A stretch of DNA of 64,000 nucleotides from Streptomyces mirabilis (GTDB lineage Bacteria; Actinomycetota; Actinomycetes; Streptomycetales; Streptomycetaceae). Below the pieces are notes generated by a model. It did not search any database and was not told the DNA's origin. It was given only the letters and a program-made list of their open reading frames with translations. The stretch is taken from contig NZ_CP074102.1 of NCBI RefSeq assembly GCF_018310535.1, forward strand, positions 2,976,001-3,040,000. Reading direction: 5' to 3'. How positions within the stretch are numbered: the first letter of the stretch is position 1; every line of letters starts with the position of its first letter. Positions 41,478-50,190 of this stretch are shown piece by piece. The translations under genes and the position numbers were made by a program.

Positions 41478-42941
41478 CTATTCGACGCGGCGCAGGGCGT
41501 CCGCGGGACGGAGCCGGGAGGCACGCCAGCCGCCGAAGGCGCCGGCGATCAGACCGCCGGTGACGGCGAGGGCCACCGCGCCGACGATGGTGCCGAGGCT
41601 GACGGGCGCGGTGAGCGCGACGTCGAGGGCCTTGGCCGCGGCCTGCCGGCCGGGACCGCCGAAGCCGCCACCGGGGCCGCCCTGGCCTCCGCCGCCGCCC
41701 GAACCGCCCACCTGCGCCTGCAGGGTGGGGCTGATCTCGGTGACGACGTAGGCGCCCGCGAGGCCGATCGCGATACCGAGGGCGCCGCCGACCAGGCCGT
41801 TGACCATGGCCTCGCCGACGACCTGCCGGGTCACCCGGCCCGACTTCCAGCCGAGCGCCTTGAGGGTGCCGAACTCGCGCACGCGCCTCGACACGGCGGA
41901 GGAGGTGAGCAGACCGGCGACCAGGAACGCGGCGACGAGCACCGCGATGGACAGCCACTTGCCGACGTTGGAGGCGAGGCTGGAAGCCGTGGAGAGGGAG
42001 CCGGAGACGGTGGACGCGAGATCGGCGGAGGTGGTGACCGTCGTCCCCGAGATGTTCTTCTGGATGGTGCTCTTCACGCTGGAGATCTGCTGCGAGTCCG
42101 ACGCCTTGACGTAGATCGTGGTGACCTTGTCCTTGGAGCCGCTGAGCGTCTGCGCCTGCTTGAGCGGGATGTAGAGGTTGGCCGCCGCGTCACCGCTGTC
42201 GGGCGTGGCGATGCCGATGACCTTGTACTTGACGCTCTTGATGGTGACGGTGGAGCCGACCTTGAGCTTCTTCTCCTTGGCGTACGAGACGTCGGCGACG
42301 ACCACCTTGGTATCGGTCTCGGACGTCTTGAACGTACGACCGCTGGTGATCTTCGAGGAGGTCAGCGGGCCGAGGGCGGGCTTGGTGACGTCGGTGCCGT
42401 ACACCGAGTAGTTGTTGACGTCGAAGTTGGCGCCGCCGCCCTCGACACGGCCCTGCGGGGACTGCTGGGCGTTCGGGCGCCCGCCGCCCTGGGCGGCGCC
42501 ACCGCTCTGGTTCTGCTGGCGGAACTGACCCCGCGTGAACTGGCCGTTGATCCTGATGACCTGGAGACTCAGCCCGCCGACGGAGTCCGCGACGCCCTTC
42601 TGGGAGTCGACCTTGGTGACCGTGGAGGCGGCCAGGGTCTGGAAGCCCTGCACCATGACGCGGTCGCTGCTCTGCTCCTTGGTGGAGCCGTTGTCGTTCG
42701 CGTCGAAGTTGAAGCGCGGACGCTGGCTGGTGCTCGTCGCCGGCGCCGCCGCCTTGGTGACGGTCATGTCCGTACCCAGTCCGTACAGCGACTGGAGGAC
42801 CTTGCCCTGCGCCTTCTCCATGCCGGACGACACGGAGCTGACCACGATGACCAGGGCGATGCCCAGGGCGAGTCCGGAGGCGACGACGAGCGCCGCCTTC
42901 CTGCGGCGGCGCAGTTCGCGCCTCAGGTAGGTGAAGAACAT
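41478..42941 (-). CDS. MacB/FtsX-like ABC permease
   Basis: Codes for 487 residues. One N-terminal helix (ALVVASGLALGIALVIVVSSV), a large external MacB-type domain (40-320) rich in Gln/Ser/Thr, then three helices in the FtsX part: KWLSIAVLVAAFLVAGLLTSSAV, a Gly-rich segment including VNGLVGGALGIAIGLAGAYVV, and LGTIVGAVALAVTGGLIAGAFGGWRASRLRPADALRRVE. A Gly/Pro-rich insert (GGSGGGGGQGGPGGGFGGPG) lies between the last two helices. Such pairs handle lipids, peptides or act as mechanotransmitters at the wall; the cargo is unknown. Confidence 0.93.
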   Translation of the reverse strand: MFFTYLRRELRRRRKAALVVASGLALGIALVIVVSSVSSGMEKAQGKVLQSLYGLGTDMTVTKAAAPATSTSQRPRFNFDANDNGSTKEQSSDRVMVQGFQTLAASTVTKVDSQKGVADSVGGLSLQVIRINGQFTRGQFRQQNQSGGAAQGGGRPNAQQSPQGRVEGGGANFDVNNYSVYGTDVTKPALGPLTSSKITSGRTFKTSETDTKVVVADVSYAKEKKLKVGSTVTIKSVKYKVIGIATPDSGDAAANLYIPLKQAQTLSGSKDKVTTIYVKASDSQQISSVKSTIQKNISGTTVTTSADLASTVSGSLSTASSLASNVGKWLSIAVLVAAFLVAGLLTSSAVSRRVREFGTLKALGWKSGRVTRQVVGEAMVNGLVGGALGIAIGLAGAYVVTEISPTLQAQVGGSGGGGGQGGPGGGFGGPGRQAAAKALDVALTAPVSLGTIVGAVALAVTGGLIAGAFGGWRASRLRPADALRRVE

Positions 42942-43057
42942 GGCGGAAAGCTAGGTACGGCGCGTGATGGCGGGATAAGCCCCGCATAAGAGAAGGATGA
43001 GAAGGCTGTGGCAGCCCGGGAATTCACCTGTGGGCGGTCCCTGAAGGCTGTGAGAAC

Positions 43058-43102
43058 GCCGATGGCGGCGGCGGCCCGTGAGGGGCCACCGCCGCCATCG
43101 GC
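43058..43102 (-). terminator. hairpin terminator after L,D-transpeptidase gene
   Basis: GCCGATGGCGGCGGCGGCCC and GGGCCACCGCCGCCATCGGC form a 20-base stem with one wobble pair and a 5-base loop, 26 bases after the stop at 43128. Confidence 0.8.
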
Positions 43103-43127
43103 GAACAGGGGAGGGTGGAGCGGGATA

Positions 43128-44378
43128 TCAGGCTGCCGAGCCGGCCTTCCAGGCGGACCAGCTCAGGTTCCAGCCGTTGAGGCCGTTGTCCGGGGCGATG
43201 GTCTTGTCGCCGGTGTTCTTGACGACCACGACGTCACCGATCAGCGAGTGGTCGTAGAACCAGGCCGCGGGCGTGTTCGGGTCGTTCGCACCCTTGGTGT
43301 CGGACAGACCCACACAGCCGTGGCTGGTGTTCACCGCGCCGAAGATGGACTTCGCGCCCCAGTAGTTGCCGTGGATGAAGGTGCCGGAGTTCGACAGACG
43401 CATGGCGTGCGGCACGTCCTTGATGTCGTACTCGCCCTTGCCGTCGGTCTTCGTGAAGCCGACCGTCGAGCCGTTCATCCGGGTCTCCTTGAACTTCTCG
43501 GAGATCACCATCTGGCCCTGGTACGTCTTGTGCTCCGGGGATCCCGAGGAGATCGGGATCGTCTTGATCGTCTTGCCGTCCTGCGTGACCTTCATGGTCT
43601 TGGTCTGCGCGTCGACGATCGAGACCTGGTTGCGGCCGATCTTGAAGGTGACCGTCTTCTGCTGCACGCCGTAGACACCGCTCGCGCCCTGGACGCCGTC
43701 CAGGTTGAGCTTGAGGGTGACGGTGGAGCCGCCGGTCCAGTAGTTCTCGGGACGGAAGTCGAGGCGGTTGGCGCTGAACCAGTGGCCGACGACCTCCTGG
43801 CCGCTGCTGGAGGAGACGGTGATCCCCTTCTGCACGGCGGCCTTGTTCGTGATCGCCTTGTTGAAGTTGATCGAGACCGGCATGCCGACGCCGACGGTGG
43901 AACCGTCCTCCGGCGTGAAGTTGCCTATGAAGCTGTTCGCCGGGGAGACCGTGGTGAACGAGGCGTTCTCGTGAGCGACGAGGCCCGCGGAGTCGGTGGC
44001 CTCGGCGGCCACCTTGTACGTAGTGGCGCGCTCGAGCTGGGAGGTGGGCTTCCAGCTCTTCTTGTCGGCGGATATCTGACCGGAAACCGCCGTGCCCGTC
44101 TCGGTCGTCATGGTGACGGACGAGAGCGTGCCCTTGCTCACGGTGACCGCCGCGGCGTTGTTGATGGAGGCGTTGTCGGAACCGTCCGCGGGCGTGATCT
44201 TGATCTGGGCCTGGGAGCTCTTCTTGGCCGCCGCCGCGTCGGCCTGGGCCTGCGAGGTCTCGCCGTCCGAGGCACTGGCCTTGCTGCCGCCCCCGCTGCT
44301 GCACGCAGAGAGCACCAGCACTCCGCCGAGCAGTGCGGACGCGGCCATCAGACCCTTGCGCCGCTTACTGTCCGTCAT
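43128..44378 (-). CDS. lipoprotein L,D-transpeptidase with Ig-like domains
   Basis: Codes for 416 residues from ATG 44378 (GGAG 9 bases upstream); ATG 44393 is an alternative. The N-terminus KRRKGLMAASALLGGVLVLSAC has a lipobox (LSAC). Two Ig-like modules follow (about 45-150 and 155-265: ITPADGSDNASINNAAAVTVSKG and NFTPEDGSTVGVGMPVSINFN), then the YkuD catalytic domain with HGNYWGAKSIFG and SHGCVGLSD carrying the catalytic Cys. This makes 3-3 cross-links in peptidoglycan. The C-terminal cap (GLNGWNLSWSAWKAGS) is usual in actinobacterial Ldts. It stands alone. Confidence 0.94.
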   Translation of the reverse strand: MTDSKRRKGLMAASALLGGVLVLSACSSGGGSKASASDGETSQAQADAAAAKKSSQAQIKITPADGSDNASINNAAAVTVSKGTLSSVTMTTETGTAVSGQISADKKSWKPTSQLERATTYKVAAEATDSAGLVAHENASFTTVSPANSFIGNFTPEDGSTVGVGMPVSINFNKAITNKAAVQKGITVSSSSGQEVVGHWFSANRLDFRPENYWTGGSTVTLKLNLDGVQGASGVYGVQQKTVTFKIGRNQVSIVDAQTKTMKVTQDGKTIKTIPISSGSPEHKTYQGQMVISEKFKETRMNGSTVGFTKTDGKGEYDIKDVPHAMRLSNSGTFIHGNYWGAKSIFGAVNTSHGCVGLSDTKGANDPNTPAAWFYDHSLIGDVVVVKNTGDKTIAPDNGLNGWNLSWSAWKAGSAA

Positions 44379-44606
44379 CACACGCTTCTCCATCGTTGCC
44401 GAATCACCTGAAACCACATAAGCCCCGTTCGAACCATCCACGCTAGGACCGGTTCGTCCCGTTCCACATACTTCTGAGGTGTGGGTAACACCACGTCGAT
44501 CGACGGCGTCAACCGAATCGACCCGGGCCGCCGGACCCCGATCGAGTGGTTACCGACAGCCGGACCGAATTTCTGGTACGGAGGTGGTCGGTGCGTCGTC
44601 GGAGAC

Positions 44607-44639
44607 GAAAAACCCCGGGCAGCGGTTGCCACCCGGGGT
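44607..44639 (-). terminator. intrinsic terminator with U run
   Basis: On the minus strand ACCCCGGG ... CCCGGGGT is an 8-base stem (44612-44639) followed by TTTTT, 21 bases after the stop of the acidic protein gene. A U run is uncommon in this genome type. Confidence 0.8.
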
Positions 44640-44659
44640 CACATTTTCCCCAAGAGGCG

Positions 44660-45007
44660 TCAGCCGACTCCGACTTCCTCGTCGTCATCCTCGCCGCCAT
44701 CATCCTCGTCGAGGTCCCATTCCGGCGAATCGGGGTCGTAGTCGATCGGCTCGCTGCTCCAGGAAGCCTGGGCGAGGTCGACCCCGGGTACTTCGCTGAC
44801 CAGGTCGAACGGGTCGACGAGATAGGCGAGGGCCTCGGCAGTGTCTTCCGTCACTGCGTTCTCGGCGTGGGTCCGCTCGTCGGCCGGCATACCGGAGTCG
44901 TCCGCGATGCGGCGCAACGCGGCCTTGGTGACGGCGTCCGCGTCGTCGACTTCCAACACCAGCTCCACACGAAGCCGGACAAATCGTGATGTCTCAGGAG
45001 TACTCAT
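44660..45007 (-). CDS. small protein with acidic tail, unknown
   Basis: Codes for 115 residues from ATG 45007. RFVRLRVELVLEVDDADAVTKAALRRIADDSG fits a small alpha/beta domain; the last 30 residues are strongly acidic (DLDEDDGGEDDDEEVGVG). No signal peptide or membrane helix. It is divergent from the LAxTG surface protein across 110 bases. I do not recognise a characterised family. Confidence 0.72.
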   Translation of the reverse strand: MSTPETSRFVRLRVELVLEVDDADAVTKAALRRIADDSGMPADERTHAENAVTEDTAEALAYLVDPFDLVSEVPGVDLAQASWSSEPIDYDPDSPEWDLDEDDGGEDDDEEVGVG

Positions 45008-45117
45008 GAGACGGAGCGTACGGCCCGTGGCTCCCGCGACTTTCCCACGACCCGCGCCTTTCATTAGCATCGGCCCACACGGCCAATTCGCCAGCGCCAC
45101 AAGGGGATCGATATTAC

Positions 45118-45498
45118 GTGTCCGCCGCTCGTCGCTCGTTGCTGACCGCCACCGCAGCGGGAACCCTTCTGGGGGCCCTGTGGTTCGTCCCGTCCGCCAA
45201 CGCGACCCCGGAAAAGCCTGCTCAGCACAGCAATATGTCGACGAACACCACGTCGAGAACCGCGGTGCAGGCGTCCACGGAGTCGAGCGACACCCAGTCG
45301 GGCGTCGCCGATGCGAGCGACGCCGGAGCGAACGACACAGGCTCCGACACCACCGGGTCGCACGACAGCGGAACCCGGCTCGCCGATACCGGAAGCGTCA
45401 ACACGACGCCGTACGTCATCGGCGGAACCCTTTTCCTGGGCCTCGGCGCCGGCTTTGTGACCTACTCGGTGCGCCGGGAGCGCACGGCGGCCTTCTGA
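45118..45498 (+). CDS. LAxTG-anchored surface protein
   Basis: Codes for 126 residues from GTG 45118. A signal peptide (residues 1-29, RRSLLTATAAGTLLGALWFVPSANA) is followed by a Ser/Thr/Asp-rich, low-complexity stalk, then LADTG (88-92), a hydrophobic helix (YVIGGTLFLGLGAGFVTY) and a basic tail (RRERTAAF). This is a complete cell-wall sorting signal; LAxTG is the motif used by class E sortases in Streptomyces. The mature part of about 60 residues seems too small for an enzyme and may be a linker or coat component. The next gene (DUF2625) starts 36 bases later and may be co-transcribed. Confidence 0.85.
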   Translation: MSAARRSLLTATAAGTLLGALWFVPSANATPEKPAQHSNMSTNTTSRTAVQASTESSDTQSGVADASDAGANDTGSDTTGSHDSGTRLADTGSVNTTPYVIGGTLFLGLGAGFVTYSVRRERTAAF

Positions 45499-45533
45499 GC
45501 GCGACGCTCCGGCCCGGAACCCACGGGATACCC

Positions 45534-46274
45534 ATGCGAGACCTGACCGAGCTGACTGATGTCGAGGAGCCCGCGTGGCCGCTCCTCTCCGAGGCGATCT
45601 CCAACAGCAGGGTGTCCATGGATGTGCTGCCGGTGGACCCGGCGCAGGCCCGTGGATCCCTGCTGCAACTGCAACTCACCGCGCGCTCCTGGCTCGGCTC
45701 CTTCGTGCTCAACTGCGGCGGGGTGCTGCTGGACAGCGGCTGGCTGCGCATCTACGGCAGCCCCGACGACGACGCGCCTGCGGGGACGCCGAGCTTCGCC
45801 GAGGTCAACGACCTCCCCGAGCGGTTCGACCCGGCGTGGCGGCCGGAGGGCGGGCTCGTCATCGCCCATGACGTCCTCGGCGGCGTCTTCGTGGTCAACG
45901 GACCCGACCCCGCGCAGGCCAACCGCCCCGGCGGTCCCGGCGAGGTGCTGTACTTCGCACCGGACTCGCTGCGCTGGGACGCGCTCGGCGTGGGCCACGC
46001 GGACTGGCTCAGCTGGCTCCTGGACGAAGGCGGCATAGAGCAGTTCTACGACACCCTGCGCTGGCCCGGCTGGCGCGCCGAGACGGGGCCCATGCCGGGG
46101 TCCCACGGGATCACCTTCGACCCGGTGCTGTGGACGGCCGCCAACCGCCGCGACCTTCCCGCGGCCCGCCGCCGCGCCGTCCACATGTCGGAGCTCATGG
46201 ATCTGCACCGAGGCACGGGCCTGGAACTCGACAAGATCGACCCGGGCTTCCTGGGCAACTTCGACGACTACTGA
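45534..46274 (+). CDS. DUF2625 family protein
   Basis: Codes for 246 residues. The family features are RDLTELTDVEEPAWPLL at the start, TARSWLGSFVLNCGGVLLDSGWLRIYGSP, FAEVNDLP, VIAHDVLGGVFVVNG, EVLYFAPDSLRWDALGVGHADWLSWLL and the end DKIDPGFLGNFDDY. The function of DUF2625 is not established; it resembles SMI1/KNR4-like immunity folds in spacing, but I infer no toxin system, as none is adjacent. No signal peptide. It likely shares the LAxTG gene transcript and ends at a strong hairpin. Confidence 0.88.
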   Translation: MRDLTELTDVEEPAWPLLSEAISNSRVSMDVLPVDPAQARGSLLQLQLTARSWLGSFVLNCGGVLLDSGWLRIYGSPDDDAPAGTPSFAEVNDLPERFDPAWRPEGGLVIAHDVLGGVFVVNGPDPAQANRPGGPGEVLYFAPDSLRWDALGVGHADWLSWLLDEGGIEQFYDTLRWPGWRAETGPMPGSHGITFDPVLWTAANRRDLPAARRRAVHMSELMDLHRGTGLELDKIDPGFLGNFDDY

Positions 46275-46296
46275 GAACCTCCGGCGCCCTAGGGAG

Positions 46297-46341
46297 CGCG
46301 CCCCCAGGGGCGCGCCCCTGGGGGCGCGGGGAACTGCGCGA
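46297..46341 (+). repeat. hairpin plus dispersed intergenic repeat, copy 2
   Basis: CGCGCCCCCAGGGG (46297-46310) and CCCCTGGGGGCGCG (46315-46328) pair perfectly around CGCG, a likely terminator for the DUF2625 gene. It runs directly into GGGCGCGGGGAACTGCGCGA (46322-46341), the 20-base core shared with 36315-36334. Confidence 0.75.
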
Positions 46342-46389
46342 GCAGCCCCCACCGGCCCGCTGATGTGAACCGAGCCACAAGCGGAGCGG

Positions 46390-48021
46390 CTACGCAGCGC
46401 GACGCCCGCCGCCGCCCTGCCCGCCGCGCTCCGTACGCCGCTGCTGCTGCGGGGCACGTCCACGGCCACCGGAGCGACCCGCACCCCCCGTACCGCCGCC
46501 CGTGCCGCCACCGGACGTGCCGCCGGCGGCACGCCGCGGCTGACGGCCCTGCGACTCCGAACCCGCACCCGAACCCGCTCCGGCCGGGCGCCTCGCCCCG
46601 CCTCCGACCCGCGGCCGTGACCGCTTCTTCGGCTGTTCGGCCGGCTGCGGCACCTCGATGACGACCGGGACGCCGGAGGGCTCGCGGGCGCCGGTGAGGC
46701 GGGCGAGTTCCTCGTCACTGGACGCGATCCGTGCCGTGCGCGGGGTGATGCCGGCGTCCGCCATCAGCCGCGTCATCTCCCGCCGCTGCTCGGGCAGTAC
46801 GAGGGTGACGACGCTGCCGGACTCACCGGCCCGGGCGGTGCGTCCGCCGCGGTGCAGGTAGTCCTTGTGGTCGGTCGGCGGGTCGACGTTGACCACGAGG
46901 TCGAGGTCGTCGATGTGGATGCCGCGCGCCGCGACGTTGGTGGCGACGAGCGCGGTGACCTGACCGTTCTTGAACTGGTCCAGGGTGCGGTTGCGCTGCG
47001 GCTGGCTGCGCCCGCCGTGCAGCGCGGAGGCCCGGACGCCGCTCGCGAGCAGCCGCTTGGTGAACCGGTCGGCGCCGCGCTTGGTGTCGACGAAGAGGAT
47101 CACCCGGCCGTCGCGCGCCGCGATCCGCAGGGCGACGGCCTTCTTGTCGGTCTCGTCGGCGACGTGGAGCACGTGGTGCTCCATGGTGGTCACCGCACCC
47201 GCCGAGGGGTCGACGGAGTGCACCACGGGGTCCGTGAGGAACATCTTCACGAGCCGGTCGATGTTCTTGTCGAGCGTGGCCGAGAAGAGCAGTCGCTGAC
47301 CGCCCGGCTCGACCTGCTTGAGCAGTGCGGTGACCTGCGGCATGAAGCCCATGTCGGCCATCTGGTCGGCCTCGTCGAGGACGGTGATCGCGACCTGGTC
47401 GAGGACGCAGTCGCCGCGCTCGATGAGGTCCTTGAGCCGCCCGGGGGTGGCCACGAGCACCTCGGCGCCGCGCCGCAGCGTGCCGGCCTGCCGGCCGATC
47501 GACATCCCGCCGACGGCCGTGGCCACGCGCAGGTTGACCGCGGTGGCGTACGGCGTGAGCGCGTCGTCGACCTGCTGGGCGAGTTCGCGCGTGGGGACGA
47601 GGACGAGCGCGAGCGGCGCCTTCGACTCCGCCCGGCGACCCGCCGTACGGGCCAGCAGGGCGAGTCCGAAGGCGAGCGTCTTGCCGGAGCCGGTGCGGCC
47701 ACGGCCCAGGACGTCGCGTCCGGCGAGGGAGTTGGGCAGCGTCGCGCCCTGGATCGGGAAGGGCTCGGTGACGCCCTGCGCGGCGAGGGTCTTGGTGAGG
47801 GCGGCCGGCATGTCGAGCGCGTCGAAGGAGTCGACGGCGGGCAGCGCCGGGGTGATGGTCTCGGGCAGGGAGAACTCCTGCGGCGCCACGGCCTTGCGGG
47901 CCGGGCCCTTGCCGGTGCCACGGCCGCCGCCGCGGCCCGCGCCCTTCGCGAAGCCGCCGGTCTGGGCGCCACCGCGTGCGTTTGCCGGCCGCTTACGGAC
48001 GGGACGTTCGGATCGAGTCAT
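46390..48021 (-). CDS. DEAD-box RNA helicase (RhlE-type)
   Basis: Codes for 543 residues from ATG 48021. A basic Gly-rich N-terminus precedes the helicase core: Q motif (PFPIQGATLPNSLAGRD), GRGRTGSGKTLAF, LDEADQMADMGF, LLFSATLDKN, ATNVAARGIHI and HRGGRTARAG. The C-terminal tail is RG-rich (GGTSGGGTGGGTGGAGRSGGRG) as in cold-shock helicases that bind structured RNA. It is 136 bases downstream of a cold-shock protein gene with a hairpin between, so readthrough may couple the two in the cold. Confidence 0.95.
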   Translation of the reverse strand: MTRSERPVRKRPANARGGAQTGGFAKGAGRGGGRGTGKGPARKAVAPQEFSLPETITPALPAVDSFDALDMPAALTKTLAAQGVTEPFPIQGATLPNSLAGRDVLGRGRTGSGKTLAFGLALLARTAGRRAESKAPLALVLVPTRELAQQVDDALTPYATAVNLRVATAVGGMSIGRQAGTLRRGAEVLVATPGRLKDLIERGDCVLDQVAITVLDEADQMADMGFMPQVTALLKQVEPGGQRLLFSATLDKNIDRLVKMFLTDPVVHSVDPSAGAVTTMEHHVLHVADETDKKAVALRIAARDGRVILFVDTKRGADRFTKRLLASGVRASALHGGRSQPQRNRTLDQFKNGQVTALVATNVAARGIHIDDLDLVVNVDPPTDHKDYLHRGGRTARAGESGSVVTLVLPEQRREMTRLMADAGITPRTARIASSDEELARLTGAREPSGVPVVIEVPQPAEQPKKRSRPRVGGGARRPAGAGSGAGSESQGRQPRRAAGGTSGGGTGGGTGGAGRSGGRGRAPQQQRRTERGGQGGGGRRAA

Positions 48022-48096
48022 GCTGGATCTGGATTTCCTTCCTGGGCCCCACGGACTGCACGCACAGCGCTCGCAACTGACAAGCACTCACAGCAC

Positions 48097-48135
48097 GAGC
48101 CGGGACCCGCACCCCGAAGGTGCGGGCCCCGGCTC
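48097..48135 (-). terminator. hairpin between cold-shock and helicase genes
   Basis: GAGCCGGGACCCGCACC and GGTGCGGGCCCCGGCTC form a 17-base stem with one mismatch and a 5-base loop, 22 bases after the cold-shock stop. It can act as a terminator or attenuator before the helicase gene. Confidence 0.7.
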
Positions 48136-48156
48136 TGGAAAAGCGCGTCCCCGAAA

Positions 48157-48360
48157 TCAGGCGGGGATGATGTTCTCCGCCTGCAGGCCCTTCTGGCCCT
48201 GCGCGACGTCGAACGAGACCTTCTGGCCCTCCAGCAGCTCACGGAAGCCGGAGCTGGCGATGTTGGAGTAGTGGGCGAAGACGTCGGGGCCGCCGCCGTC
48301 CTGCTCGATGAAGCCGAAGCCCTTTTCCGAGTTGAACCACTTCACGGTGCCAGTTGCCAT
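48157..48360 (-). CDS. cold-shock domain protein
   Basis: Codes for 67 residues. RNP1-like KGFGFIEQD and RNP2-like VFAHYS motifs are present in [20 protein letters not shown]. It is a CspA-family RNA/DNA chaperone. AGGAG lies 7 bases before the ATG. It has a leader of about 100 bases with a hairpin near its 5' end (see the regulatory entry). Confidence 0.97.
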   Translation of the reverse strand: MATGTVKWFNSEKGFGFIEQDGGGPDVFAHYSNIASSGFRELLEGQKVSFDVAQGQKGLQAENIIPA

Positions 48361-48435
48361 GTTTTTCTCCTGAATAGGTAGGGCCCCAATCCGGAGATGC
48401 ACCGGGAAAAGCCGGAGATGCCGGTAAAACAAAAC

Positions 48436-48494
48436 GCGCCTGCGGAGGATTCCGATCAGGCGCACAAAGTAAATGGGTACCAAAAACGTATCAA
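48436..48494 (-). promoter_or_regulatory. cold-shock promoter and structured leader
   Basis: A minus-strand -35 TTGATA (48489-48494) and -10 TACTTT (48466-48471) are separated by 17 bases. Transcription should start near 48459 and give a leader of about 100 bases. GCGCCTG and CAGGCGC (48436-48442, 48457-48463) form a hairpin at the very 5' end, as in cold-shock leaders. Confidence 0.5.
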
Positions 48495-48513
48495 TGAGAC
48501 AGTAGCACACTTC

Positions 48514-48540
48514 GGGCCGCCGCTGTGACAGCGGCGGCCC
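48514..48540 (-). terminator. hairpin terminator after hutH
   Basis: GGGCCGCCGCTG-TGA-CAGCGGCGGCCC, perfect 12-base arms, 13 bases after the hutH stop and just upstream of the cold-shock promoter. Confidence 0.85.
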
Positions 48541-48552
48541 GCGGTACTCCGG

Positions 48553-50097
48553 TCAGGCCAGCGGTCCGGTCACCGGTTCCACTGCCGCCACCACCTGACC
48601 GCCGCGCACGAACGCGTCCGCCGCCTCCAGGTCCGGGGCGAGGAAGCGGTCGGGGCCTGGGCCCTGGACGCCGGCCGCGCGGACGGCACCGATGACGGCC
48701 TGCGAGGCGGGAGCCGGGGTCAGGCCCTCGCGCAGTTCGATCGCCCGGGTGGCCGCGTACAGCTCGATCGCGACGATACGGGTGAGGTTGTCCACGGCGG
48801 TGCGCAGCTTGCGCGCGGCCGACCAGCCCATGGAGACGTGGTCCTCCTGCATGGCGGAGGAGGGGATGGAGTCCGCGGATGCCGGTACGGCGAGGCGCTT
48901 CATCTCGCTCACCAGCGCCGCCTGGGTGTACTGGGCGATCATGAGGCCCGAGTCGACGCCCGCGTCGTCCGCGAGGAACGGCGGCAGACCGTGCGAGCGG
49001 TTCTTGTCGAGCAGCCGGTCGGTGCGGCGCTCGGCGATCGAGCCGAGGTCGGCGGCGGCGATGGCGAGGAAGTCGAGGACGTAGGCGACCGGGGCGCCAT
49101 GGAAGTTGCCGTTCGACTCGACGCGGCCGTCGGGCAGCACGACCGGGTTGTCCACGGCGGAGGCGAGCTCGCGCTCGGCGACGAGCCGGGCGTGCGCGAG
49201 GGTGTCGCGTCCGGCGCCCGCGACCTGCGGGGCGCAGCGCACGGAGTAGGCGTCCTGGACGCGCGGGGCGTCGTCCTGGTGGTGGCCGGTGAGCTCCGAG
49301 CCCTTCAGCACGGCCAGCATGTTGGCGGCGCTGGCGCTCTGTCCCGGGTGCGGGCGGATGGCGTGCAGCTCGGGTGCGAGCACCTTGTCCGTGCCGAGGA
49401 GGGCTTCGAGGGAGAGCGCGGCGGTGACGTCGGCCGACTTGTAGAGCGTCTCCAGGTCGGCGAGGGCCATGACCAGCATGCCGAGCATGCCGTCGGTGCC
49501 GTTGAGGAGGGCGAGGCCCTCCTTCTCGCGCAGTTCGACGGGGGTGATGCCGGCCTCGGCGAGCAGCTCGCCCGCGGGCCGTACGACACCGTCGGGGCCC
49601 TCGGCGTCGCCCTCGCCCATCAGCGTCAGCGCGCAGTGGGAGAGCGGGGCCAGGTCGCCGGAGCAGCCGAGGGAGCCGTACTCGTGGACGACCGGGGTGA
49701 TCCGGGCGTTGAGGATGTCGGCCATGGTCTGGGCGACCTCGGGCCGCACACCGGTGTGCCCGGAGCAGACGGTCTTGAGCCGCAGGAACATCAGCGCGCG
49801 GACGACCTCGCGCTCCACGCGCGGGCCCATGCCTGCGGCGTGCGAGCGGACGATGTTGCGCTGCAGCTGGGCGCGCAGCTCCGGGCTGATGTGCCGGCTC
49901 GCGAGGGCGCCGAACCCGGTGGAGACGCCGTAGACCGGCTCCGGCTTGGCGGCCAGCGCGTCCACGATCTCGCGGGCCGCGGCGAGGGCCGCCACCGCCT
50001 CTTCGGAGAGCTCGATCCGGGCGCCGCCGCGCGCCACGGCGAGAACGTCGGACGCGGTCACTCCGGACGTCCCCACCACCACAGTGTGCATATCCAT
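48553..50097 (-). CDS. hutH: histidine ammonia-lyase
   Basis: Converts histidine to urocanate, the first step of histidine use. Codes for 514 residues from ATG 50097 (ATG 50091 is also possible; no good ribosome site for either). The MIO-forming tripeptide lies in GSLGCSGDLAPLSH (Cys-Ser-Gly rather than Ala-Ser-Gly, a known variant in Streptomyces as I recall). Other hallmarks: YGVSTGFGALASR near the start, and QEDHVSMGWSAARKL. No other hut genes are adjacent, which is normal for Streptomyces, where hut genes are scattered. Confidence 0.95.
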   Translation of the reverse strand: MDMHTVVVGTSGVTASDVLAVARGGARIELSEEAVAALAAAREIVDALAAKPEPVYGVSTGFGALASRHISPELRAQLQRNIVRSHAAGMGPRVEREVVRALMFLRLKTVCSGHTGVRPEVAQTMADILNARITPVVHEYGSLGCSGDLAPLSHCALTLMGEGDAEGPDGVVRPAGELLAEAGITPVELREKEGLALLNGTDGMLGMLVMALADLETLYKSADVTAALSLEALLGTDKVLAPELHAIRPHPGQSASAANMLAVLKGSELTGHHQDDAPRVQDAYSVRCAPQVAGAGRDTLAHARLVAERELASAVDNPVVLPDGRVESNGNFHGAPVAYVLDFLAIAAADLGSIAERRTDRLLDKNRSHGLPPFLADDAGVDSGLMIAQYTQAALVSEMKRLAVPASADSIPSSAMQEDHVSMGWSAARKLRTAVDNLTRIVAIELYAATRAIELREGLTPAPASQAVIGAVRAAGVQGPGPDRFLAPDLEAADAFVRGGQVVAAVEPVTGPLA

Positions 50098-50190
50098 ATT
50101 CAGGAGCGTACGCAGTGAATTCGATGATGTCACTAGTGGGTGGGCGGTTGACCCCTTACTTCGACGTACGTCACACACGCCCGCGCGGAC

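Noticed and set aside
41400-42989. Plus-strand frames opposite the MacB-like permease
   Set aside because: Antisense shadows; the permease has clear helices and the family C-terminus.
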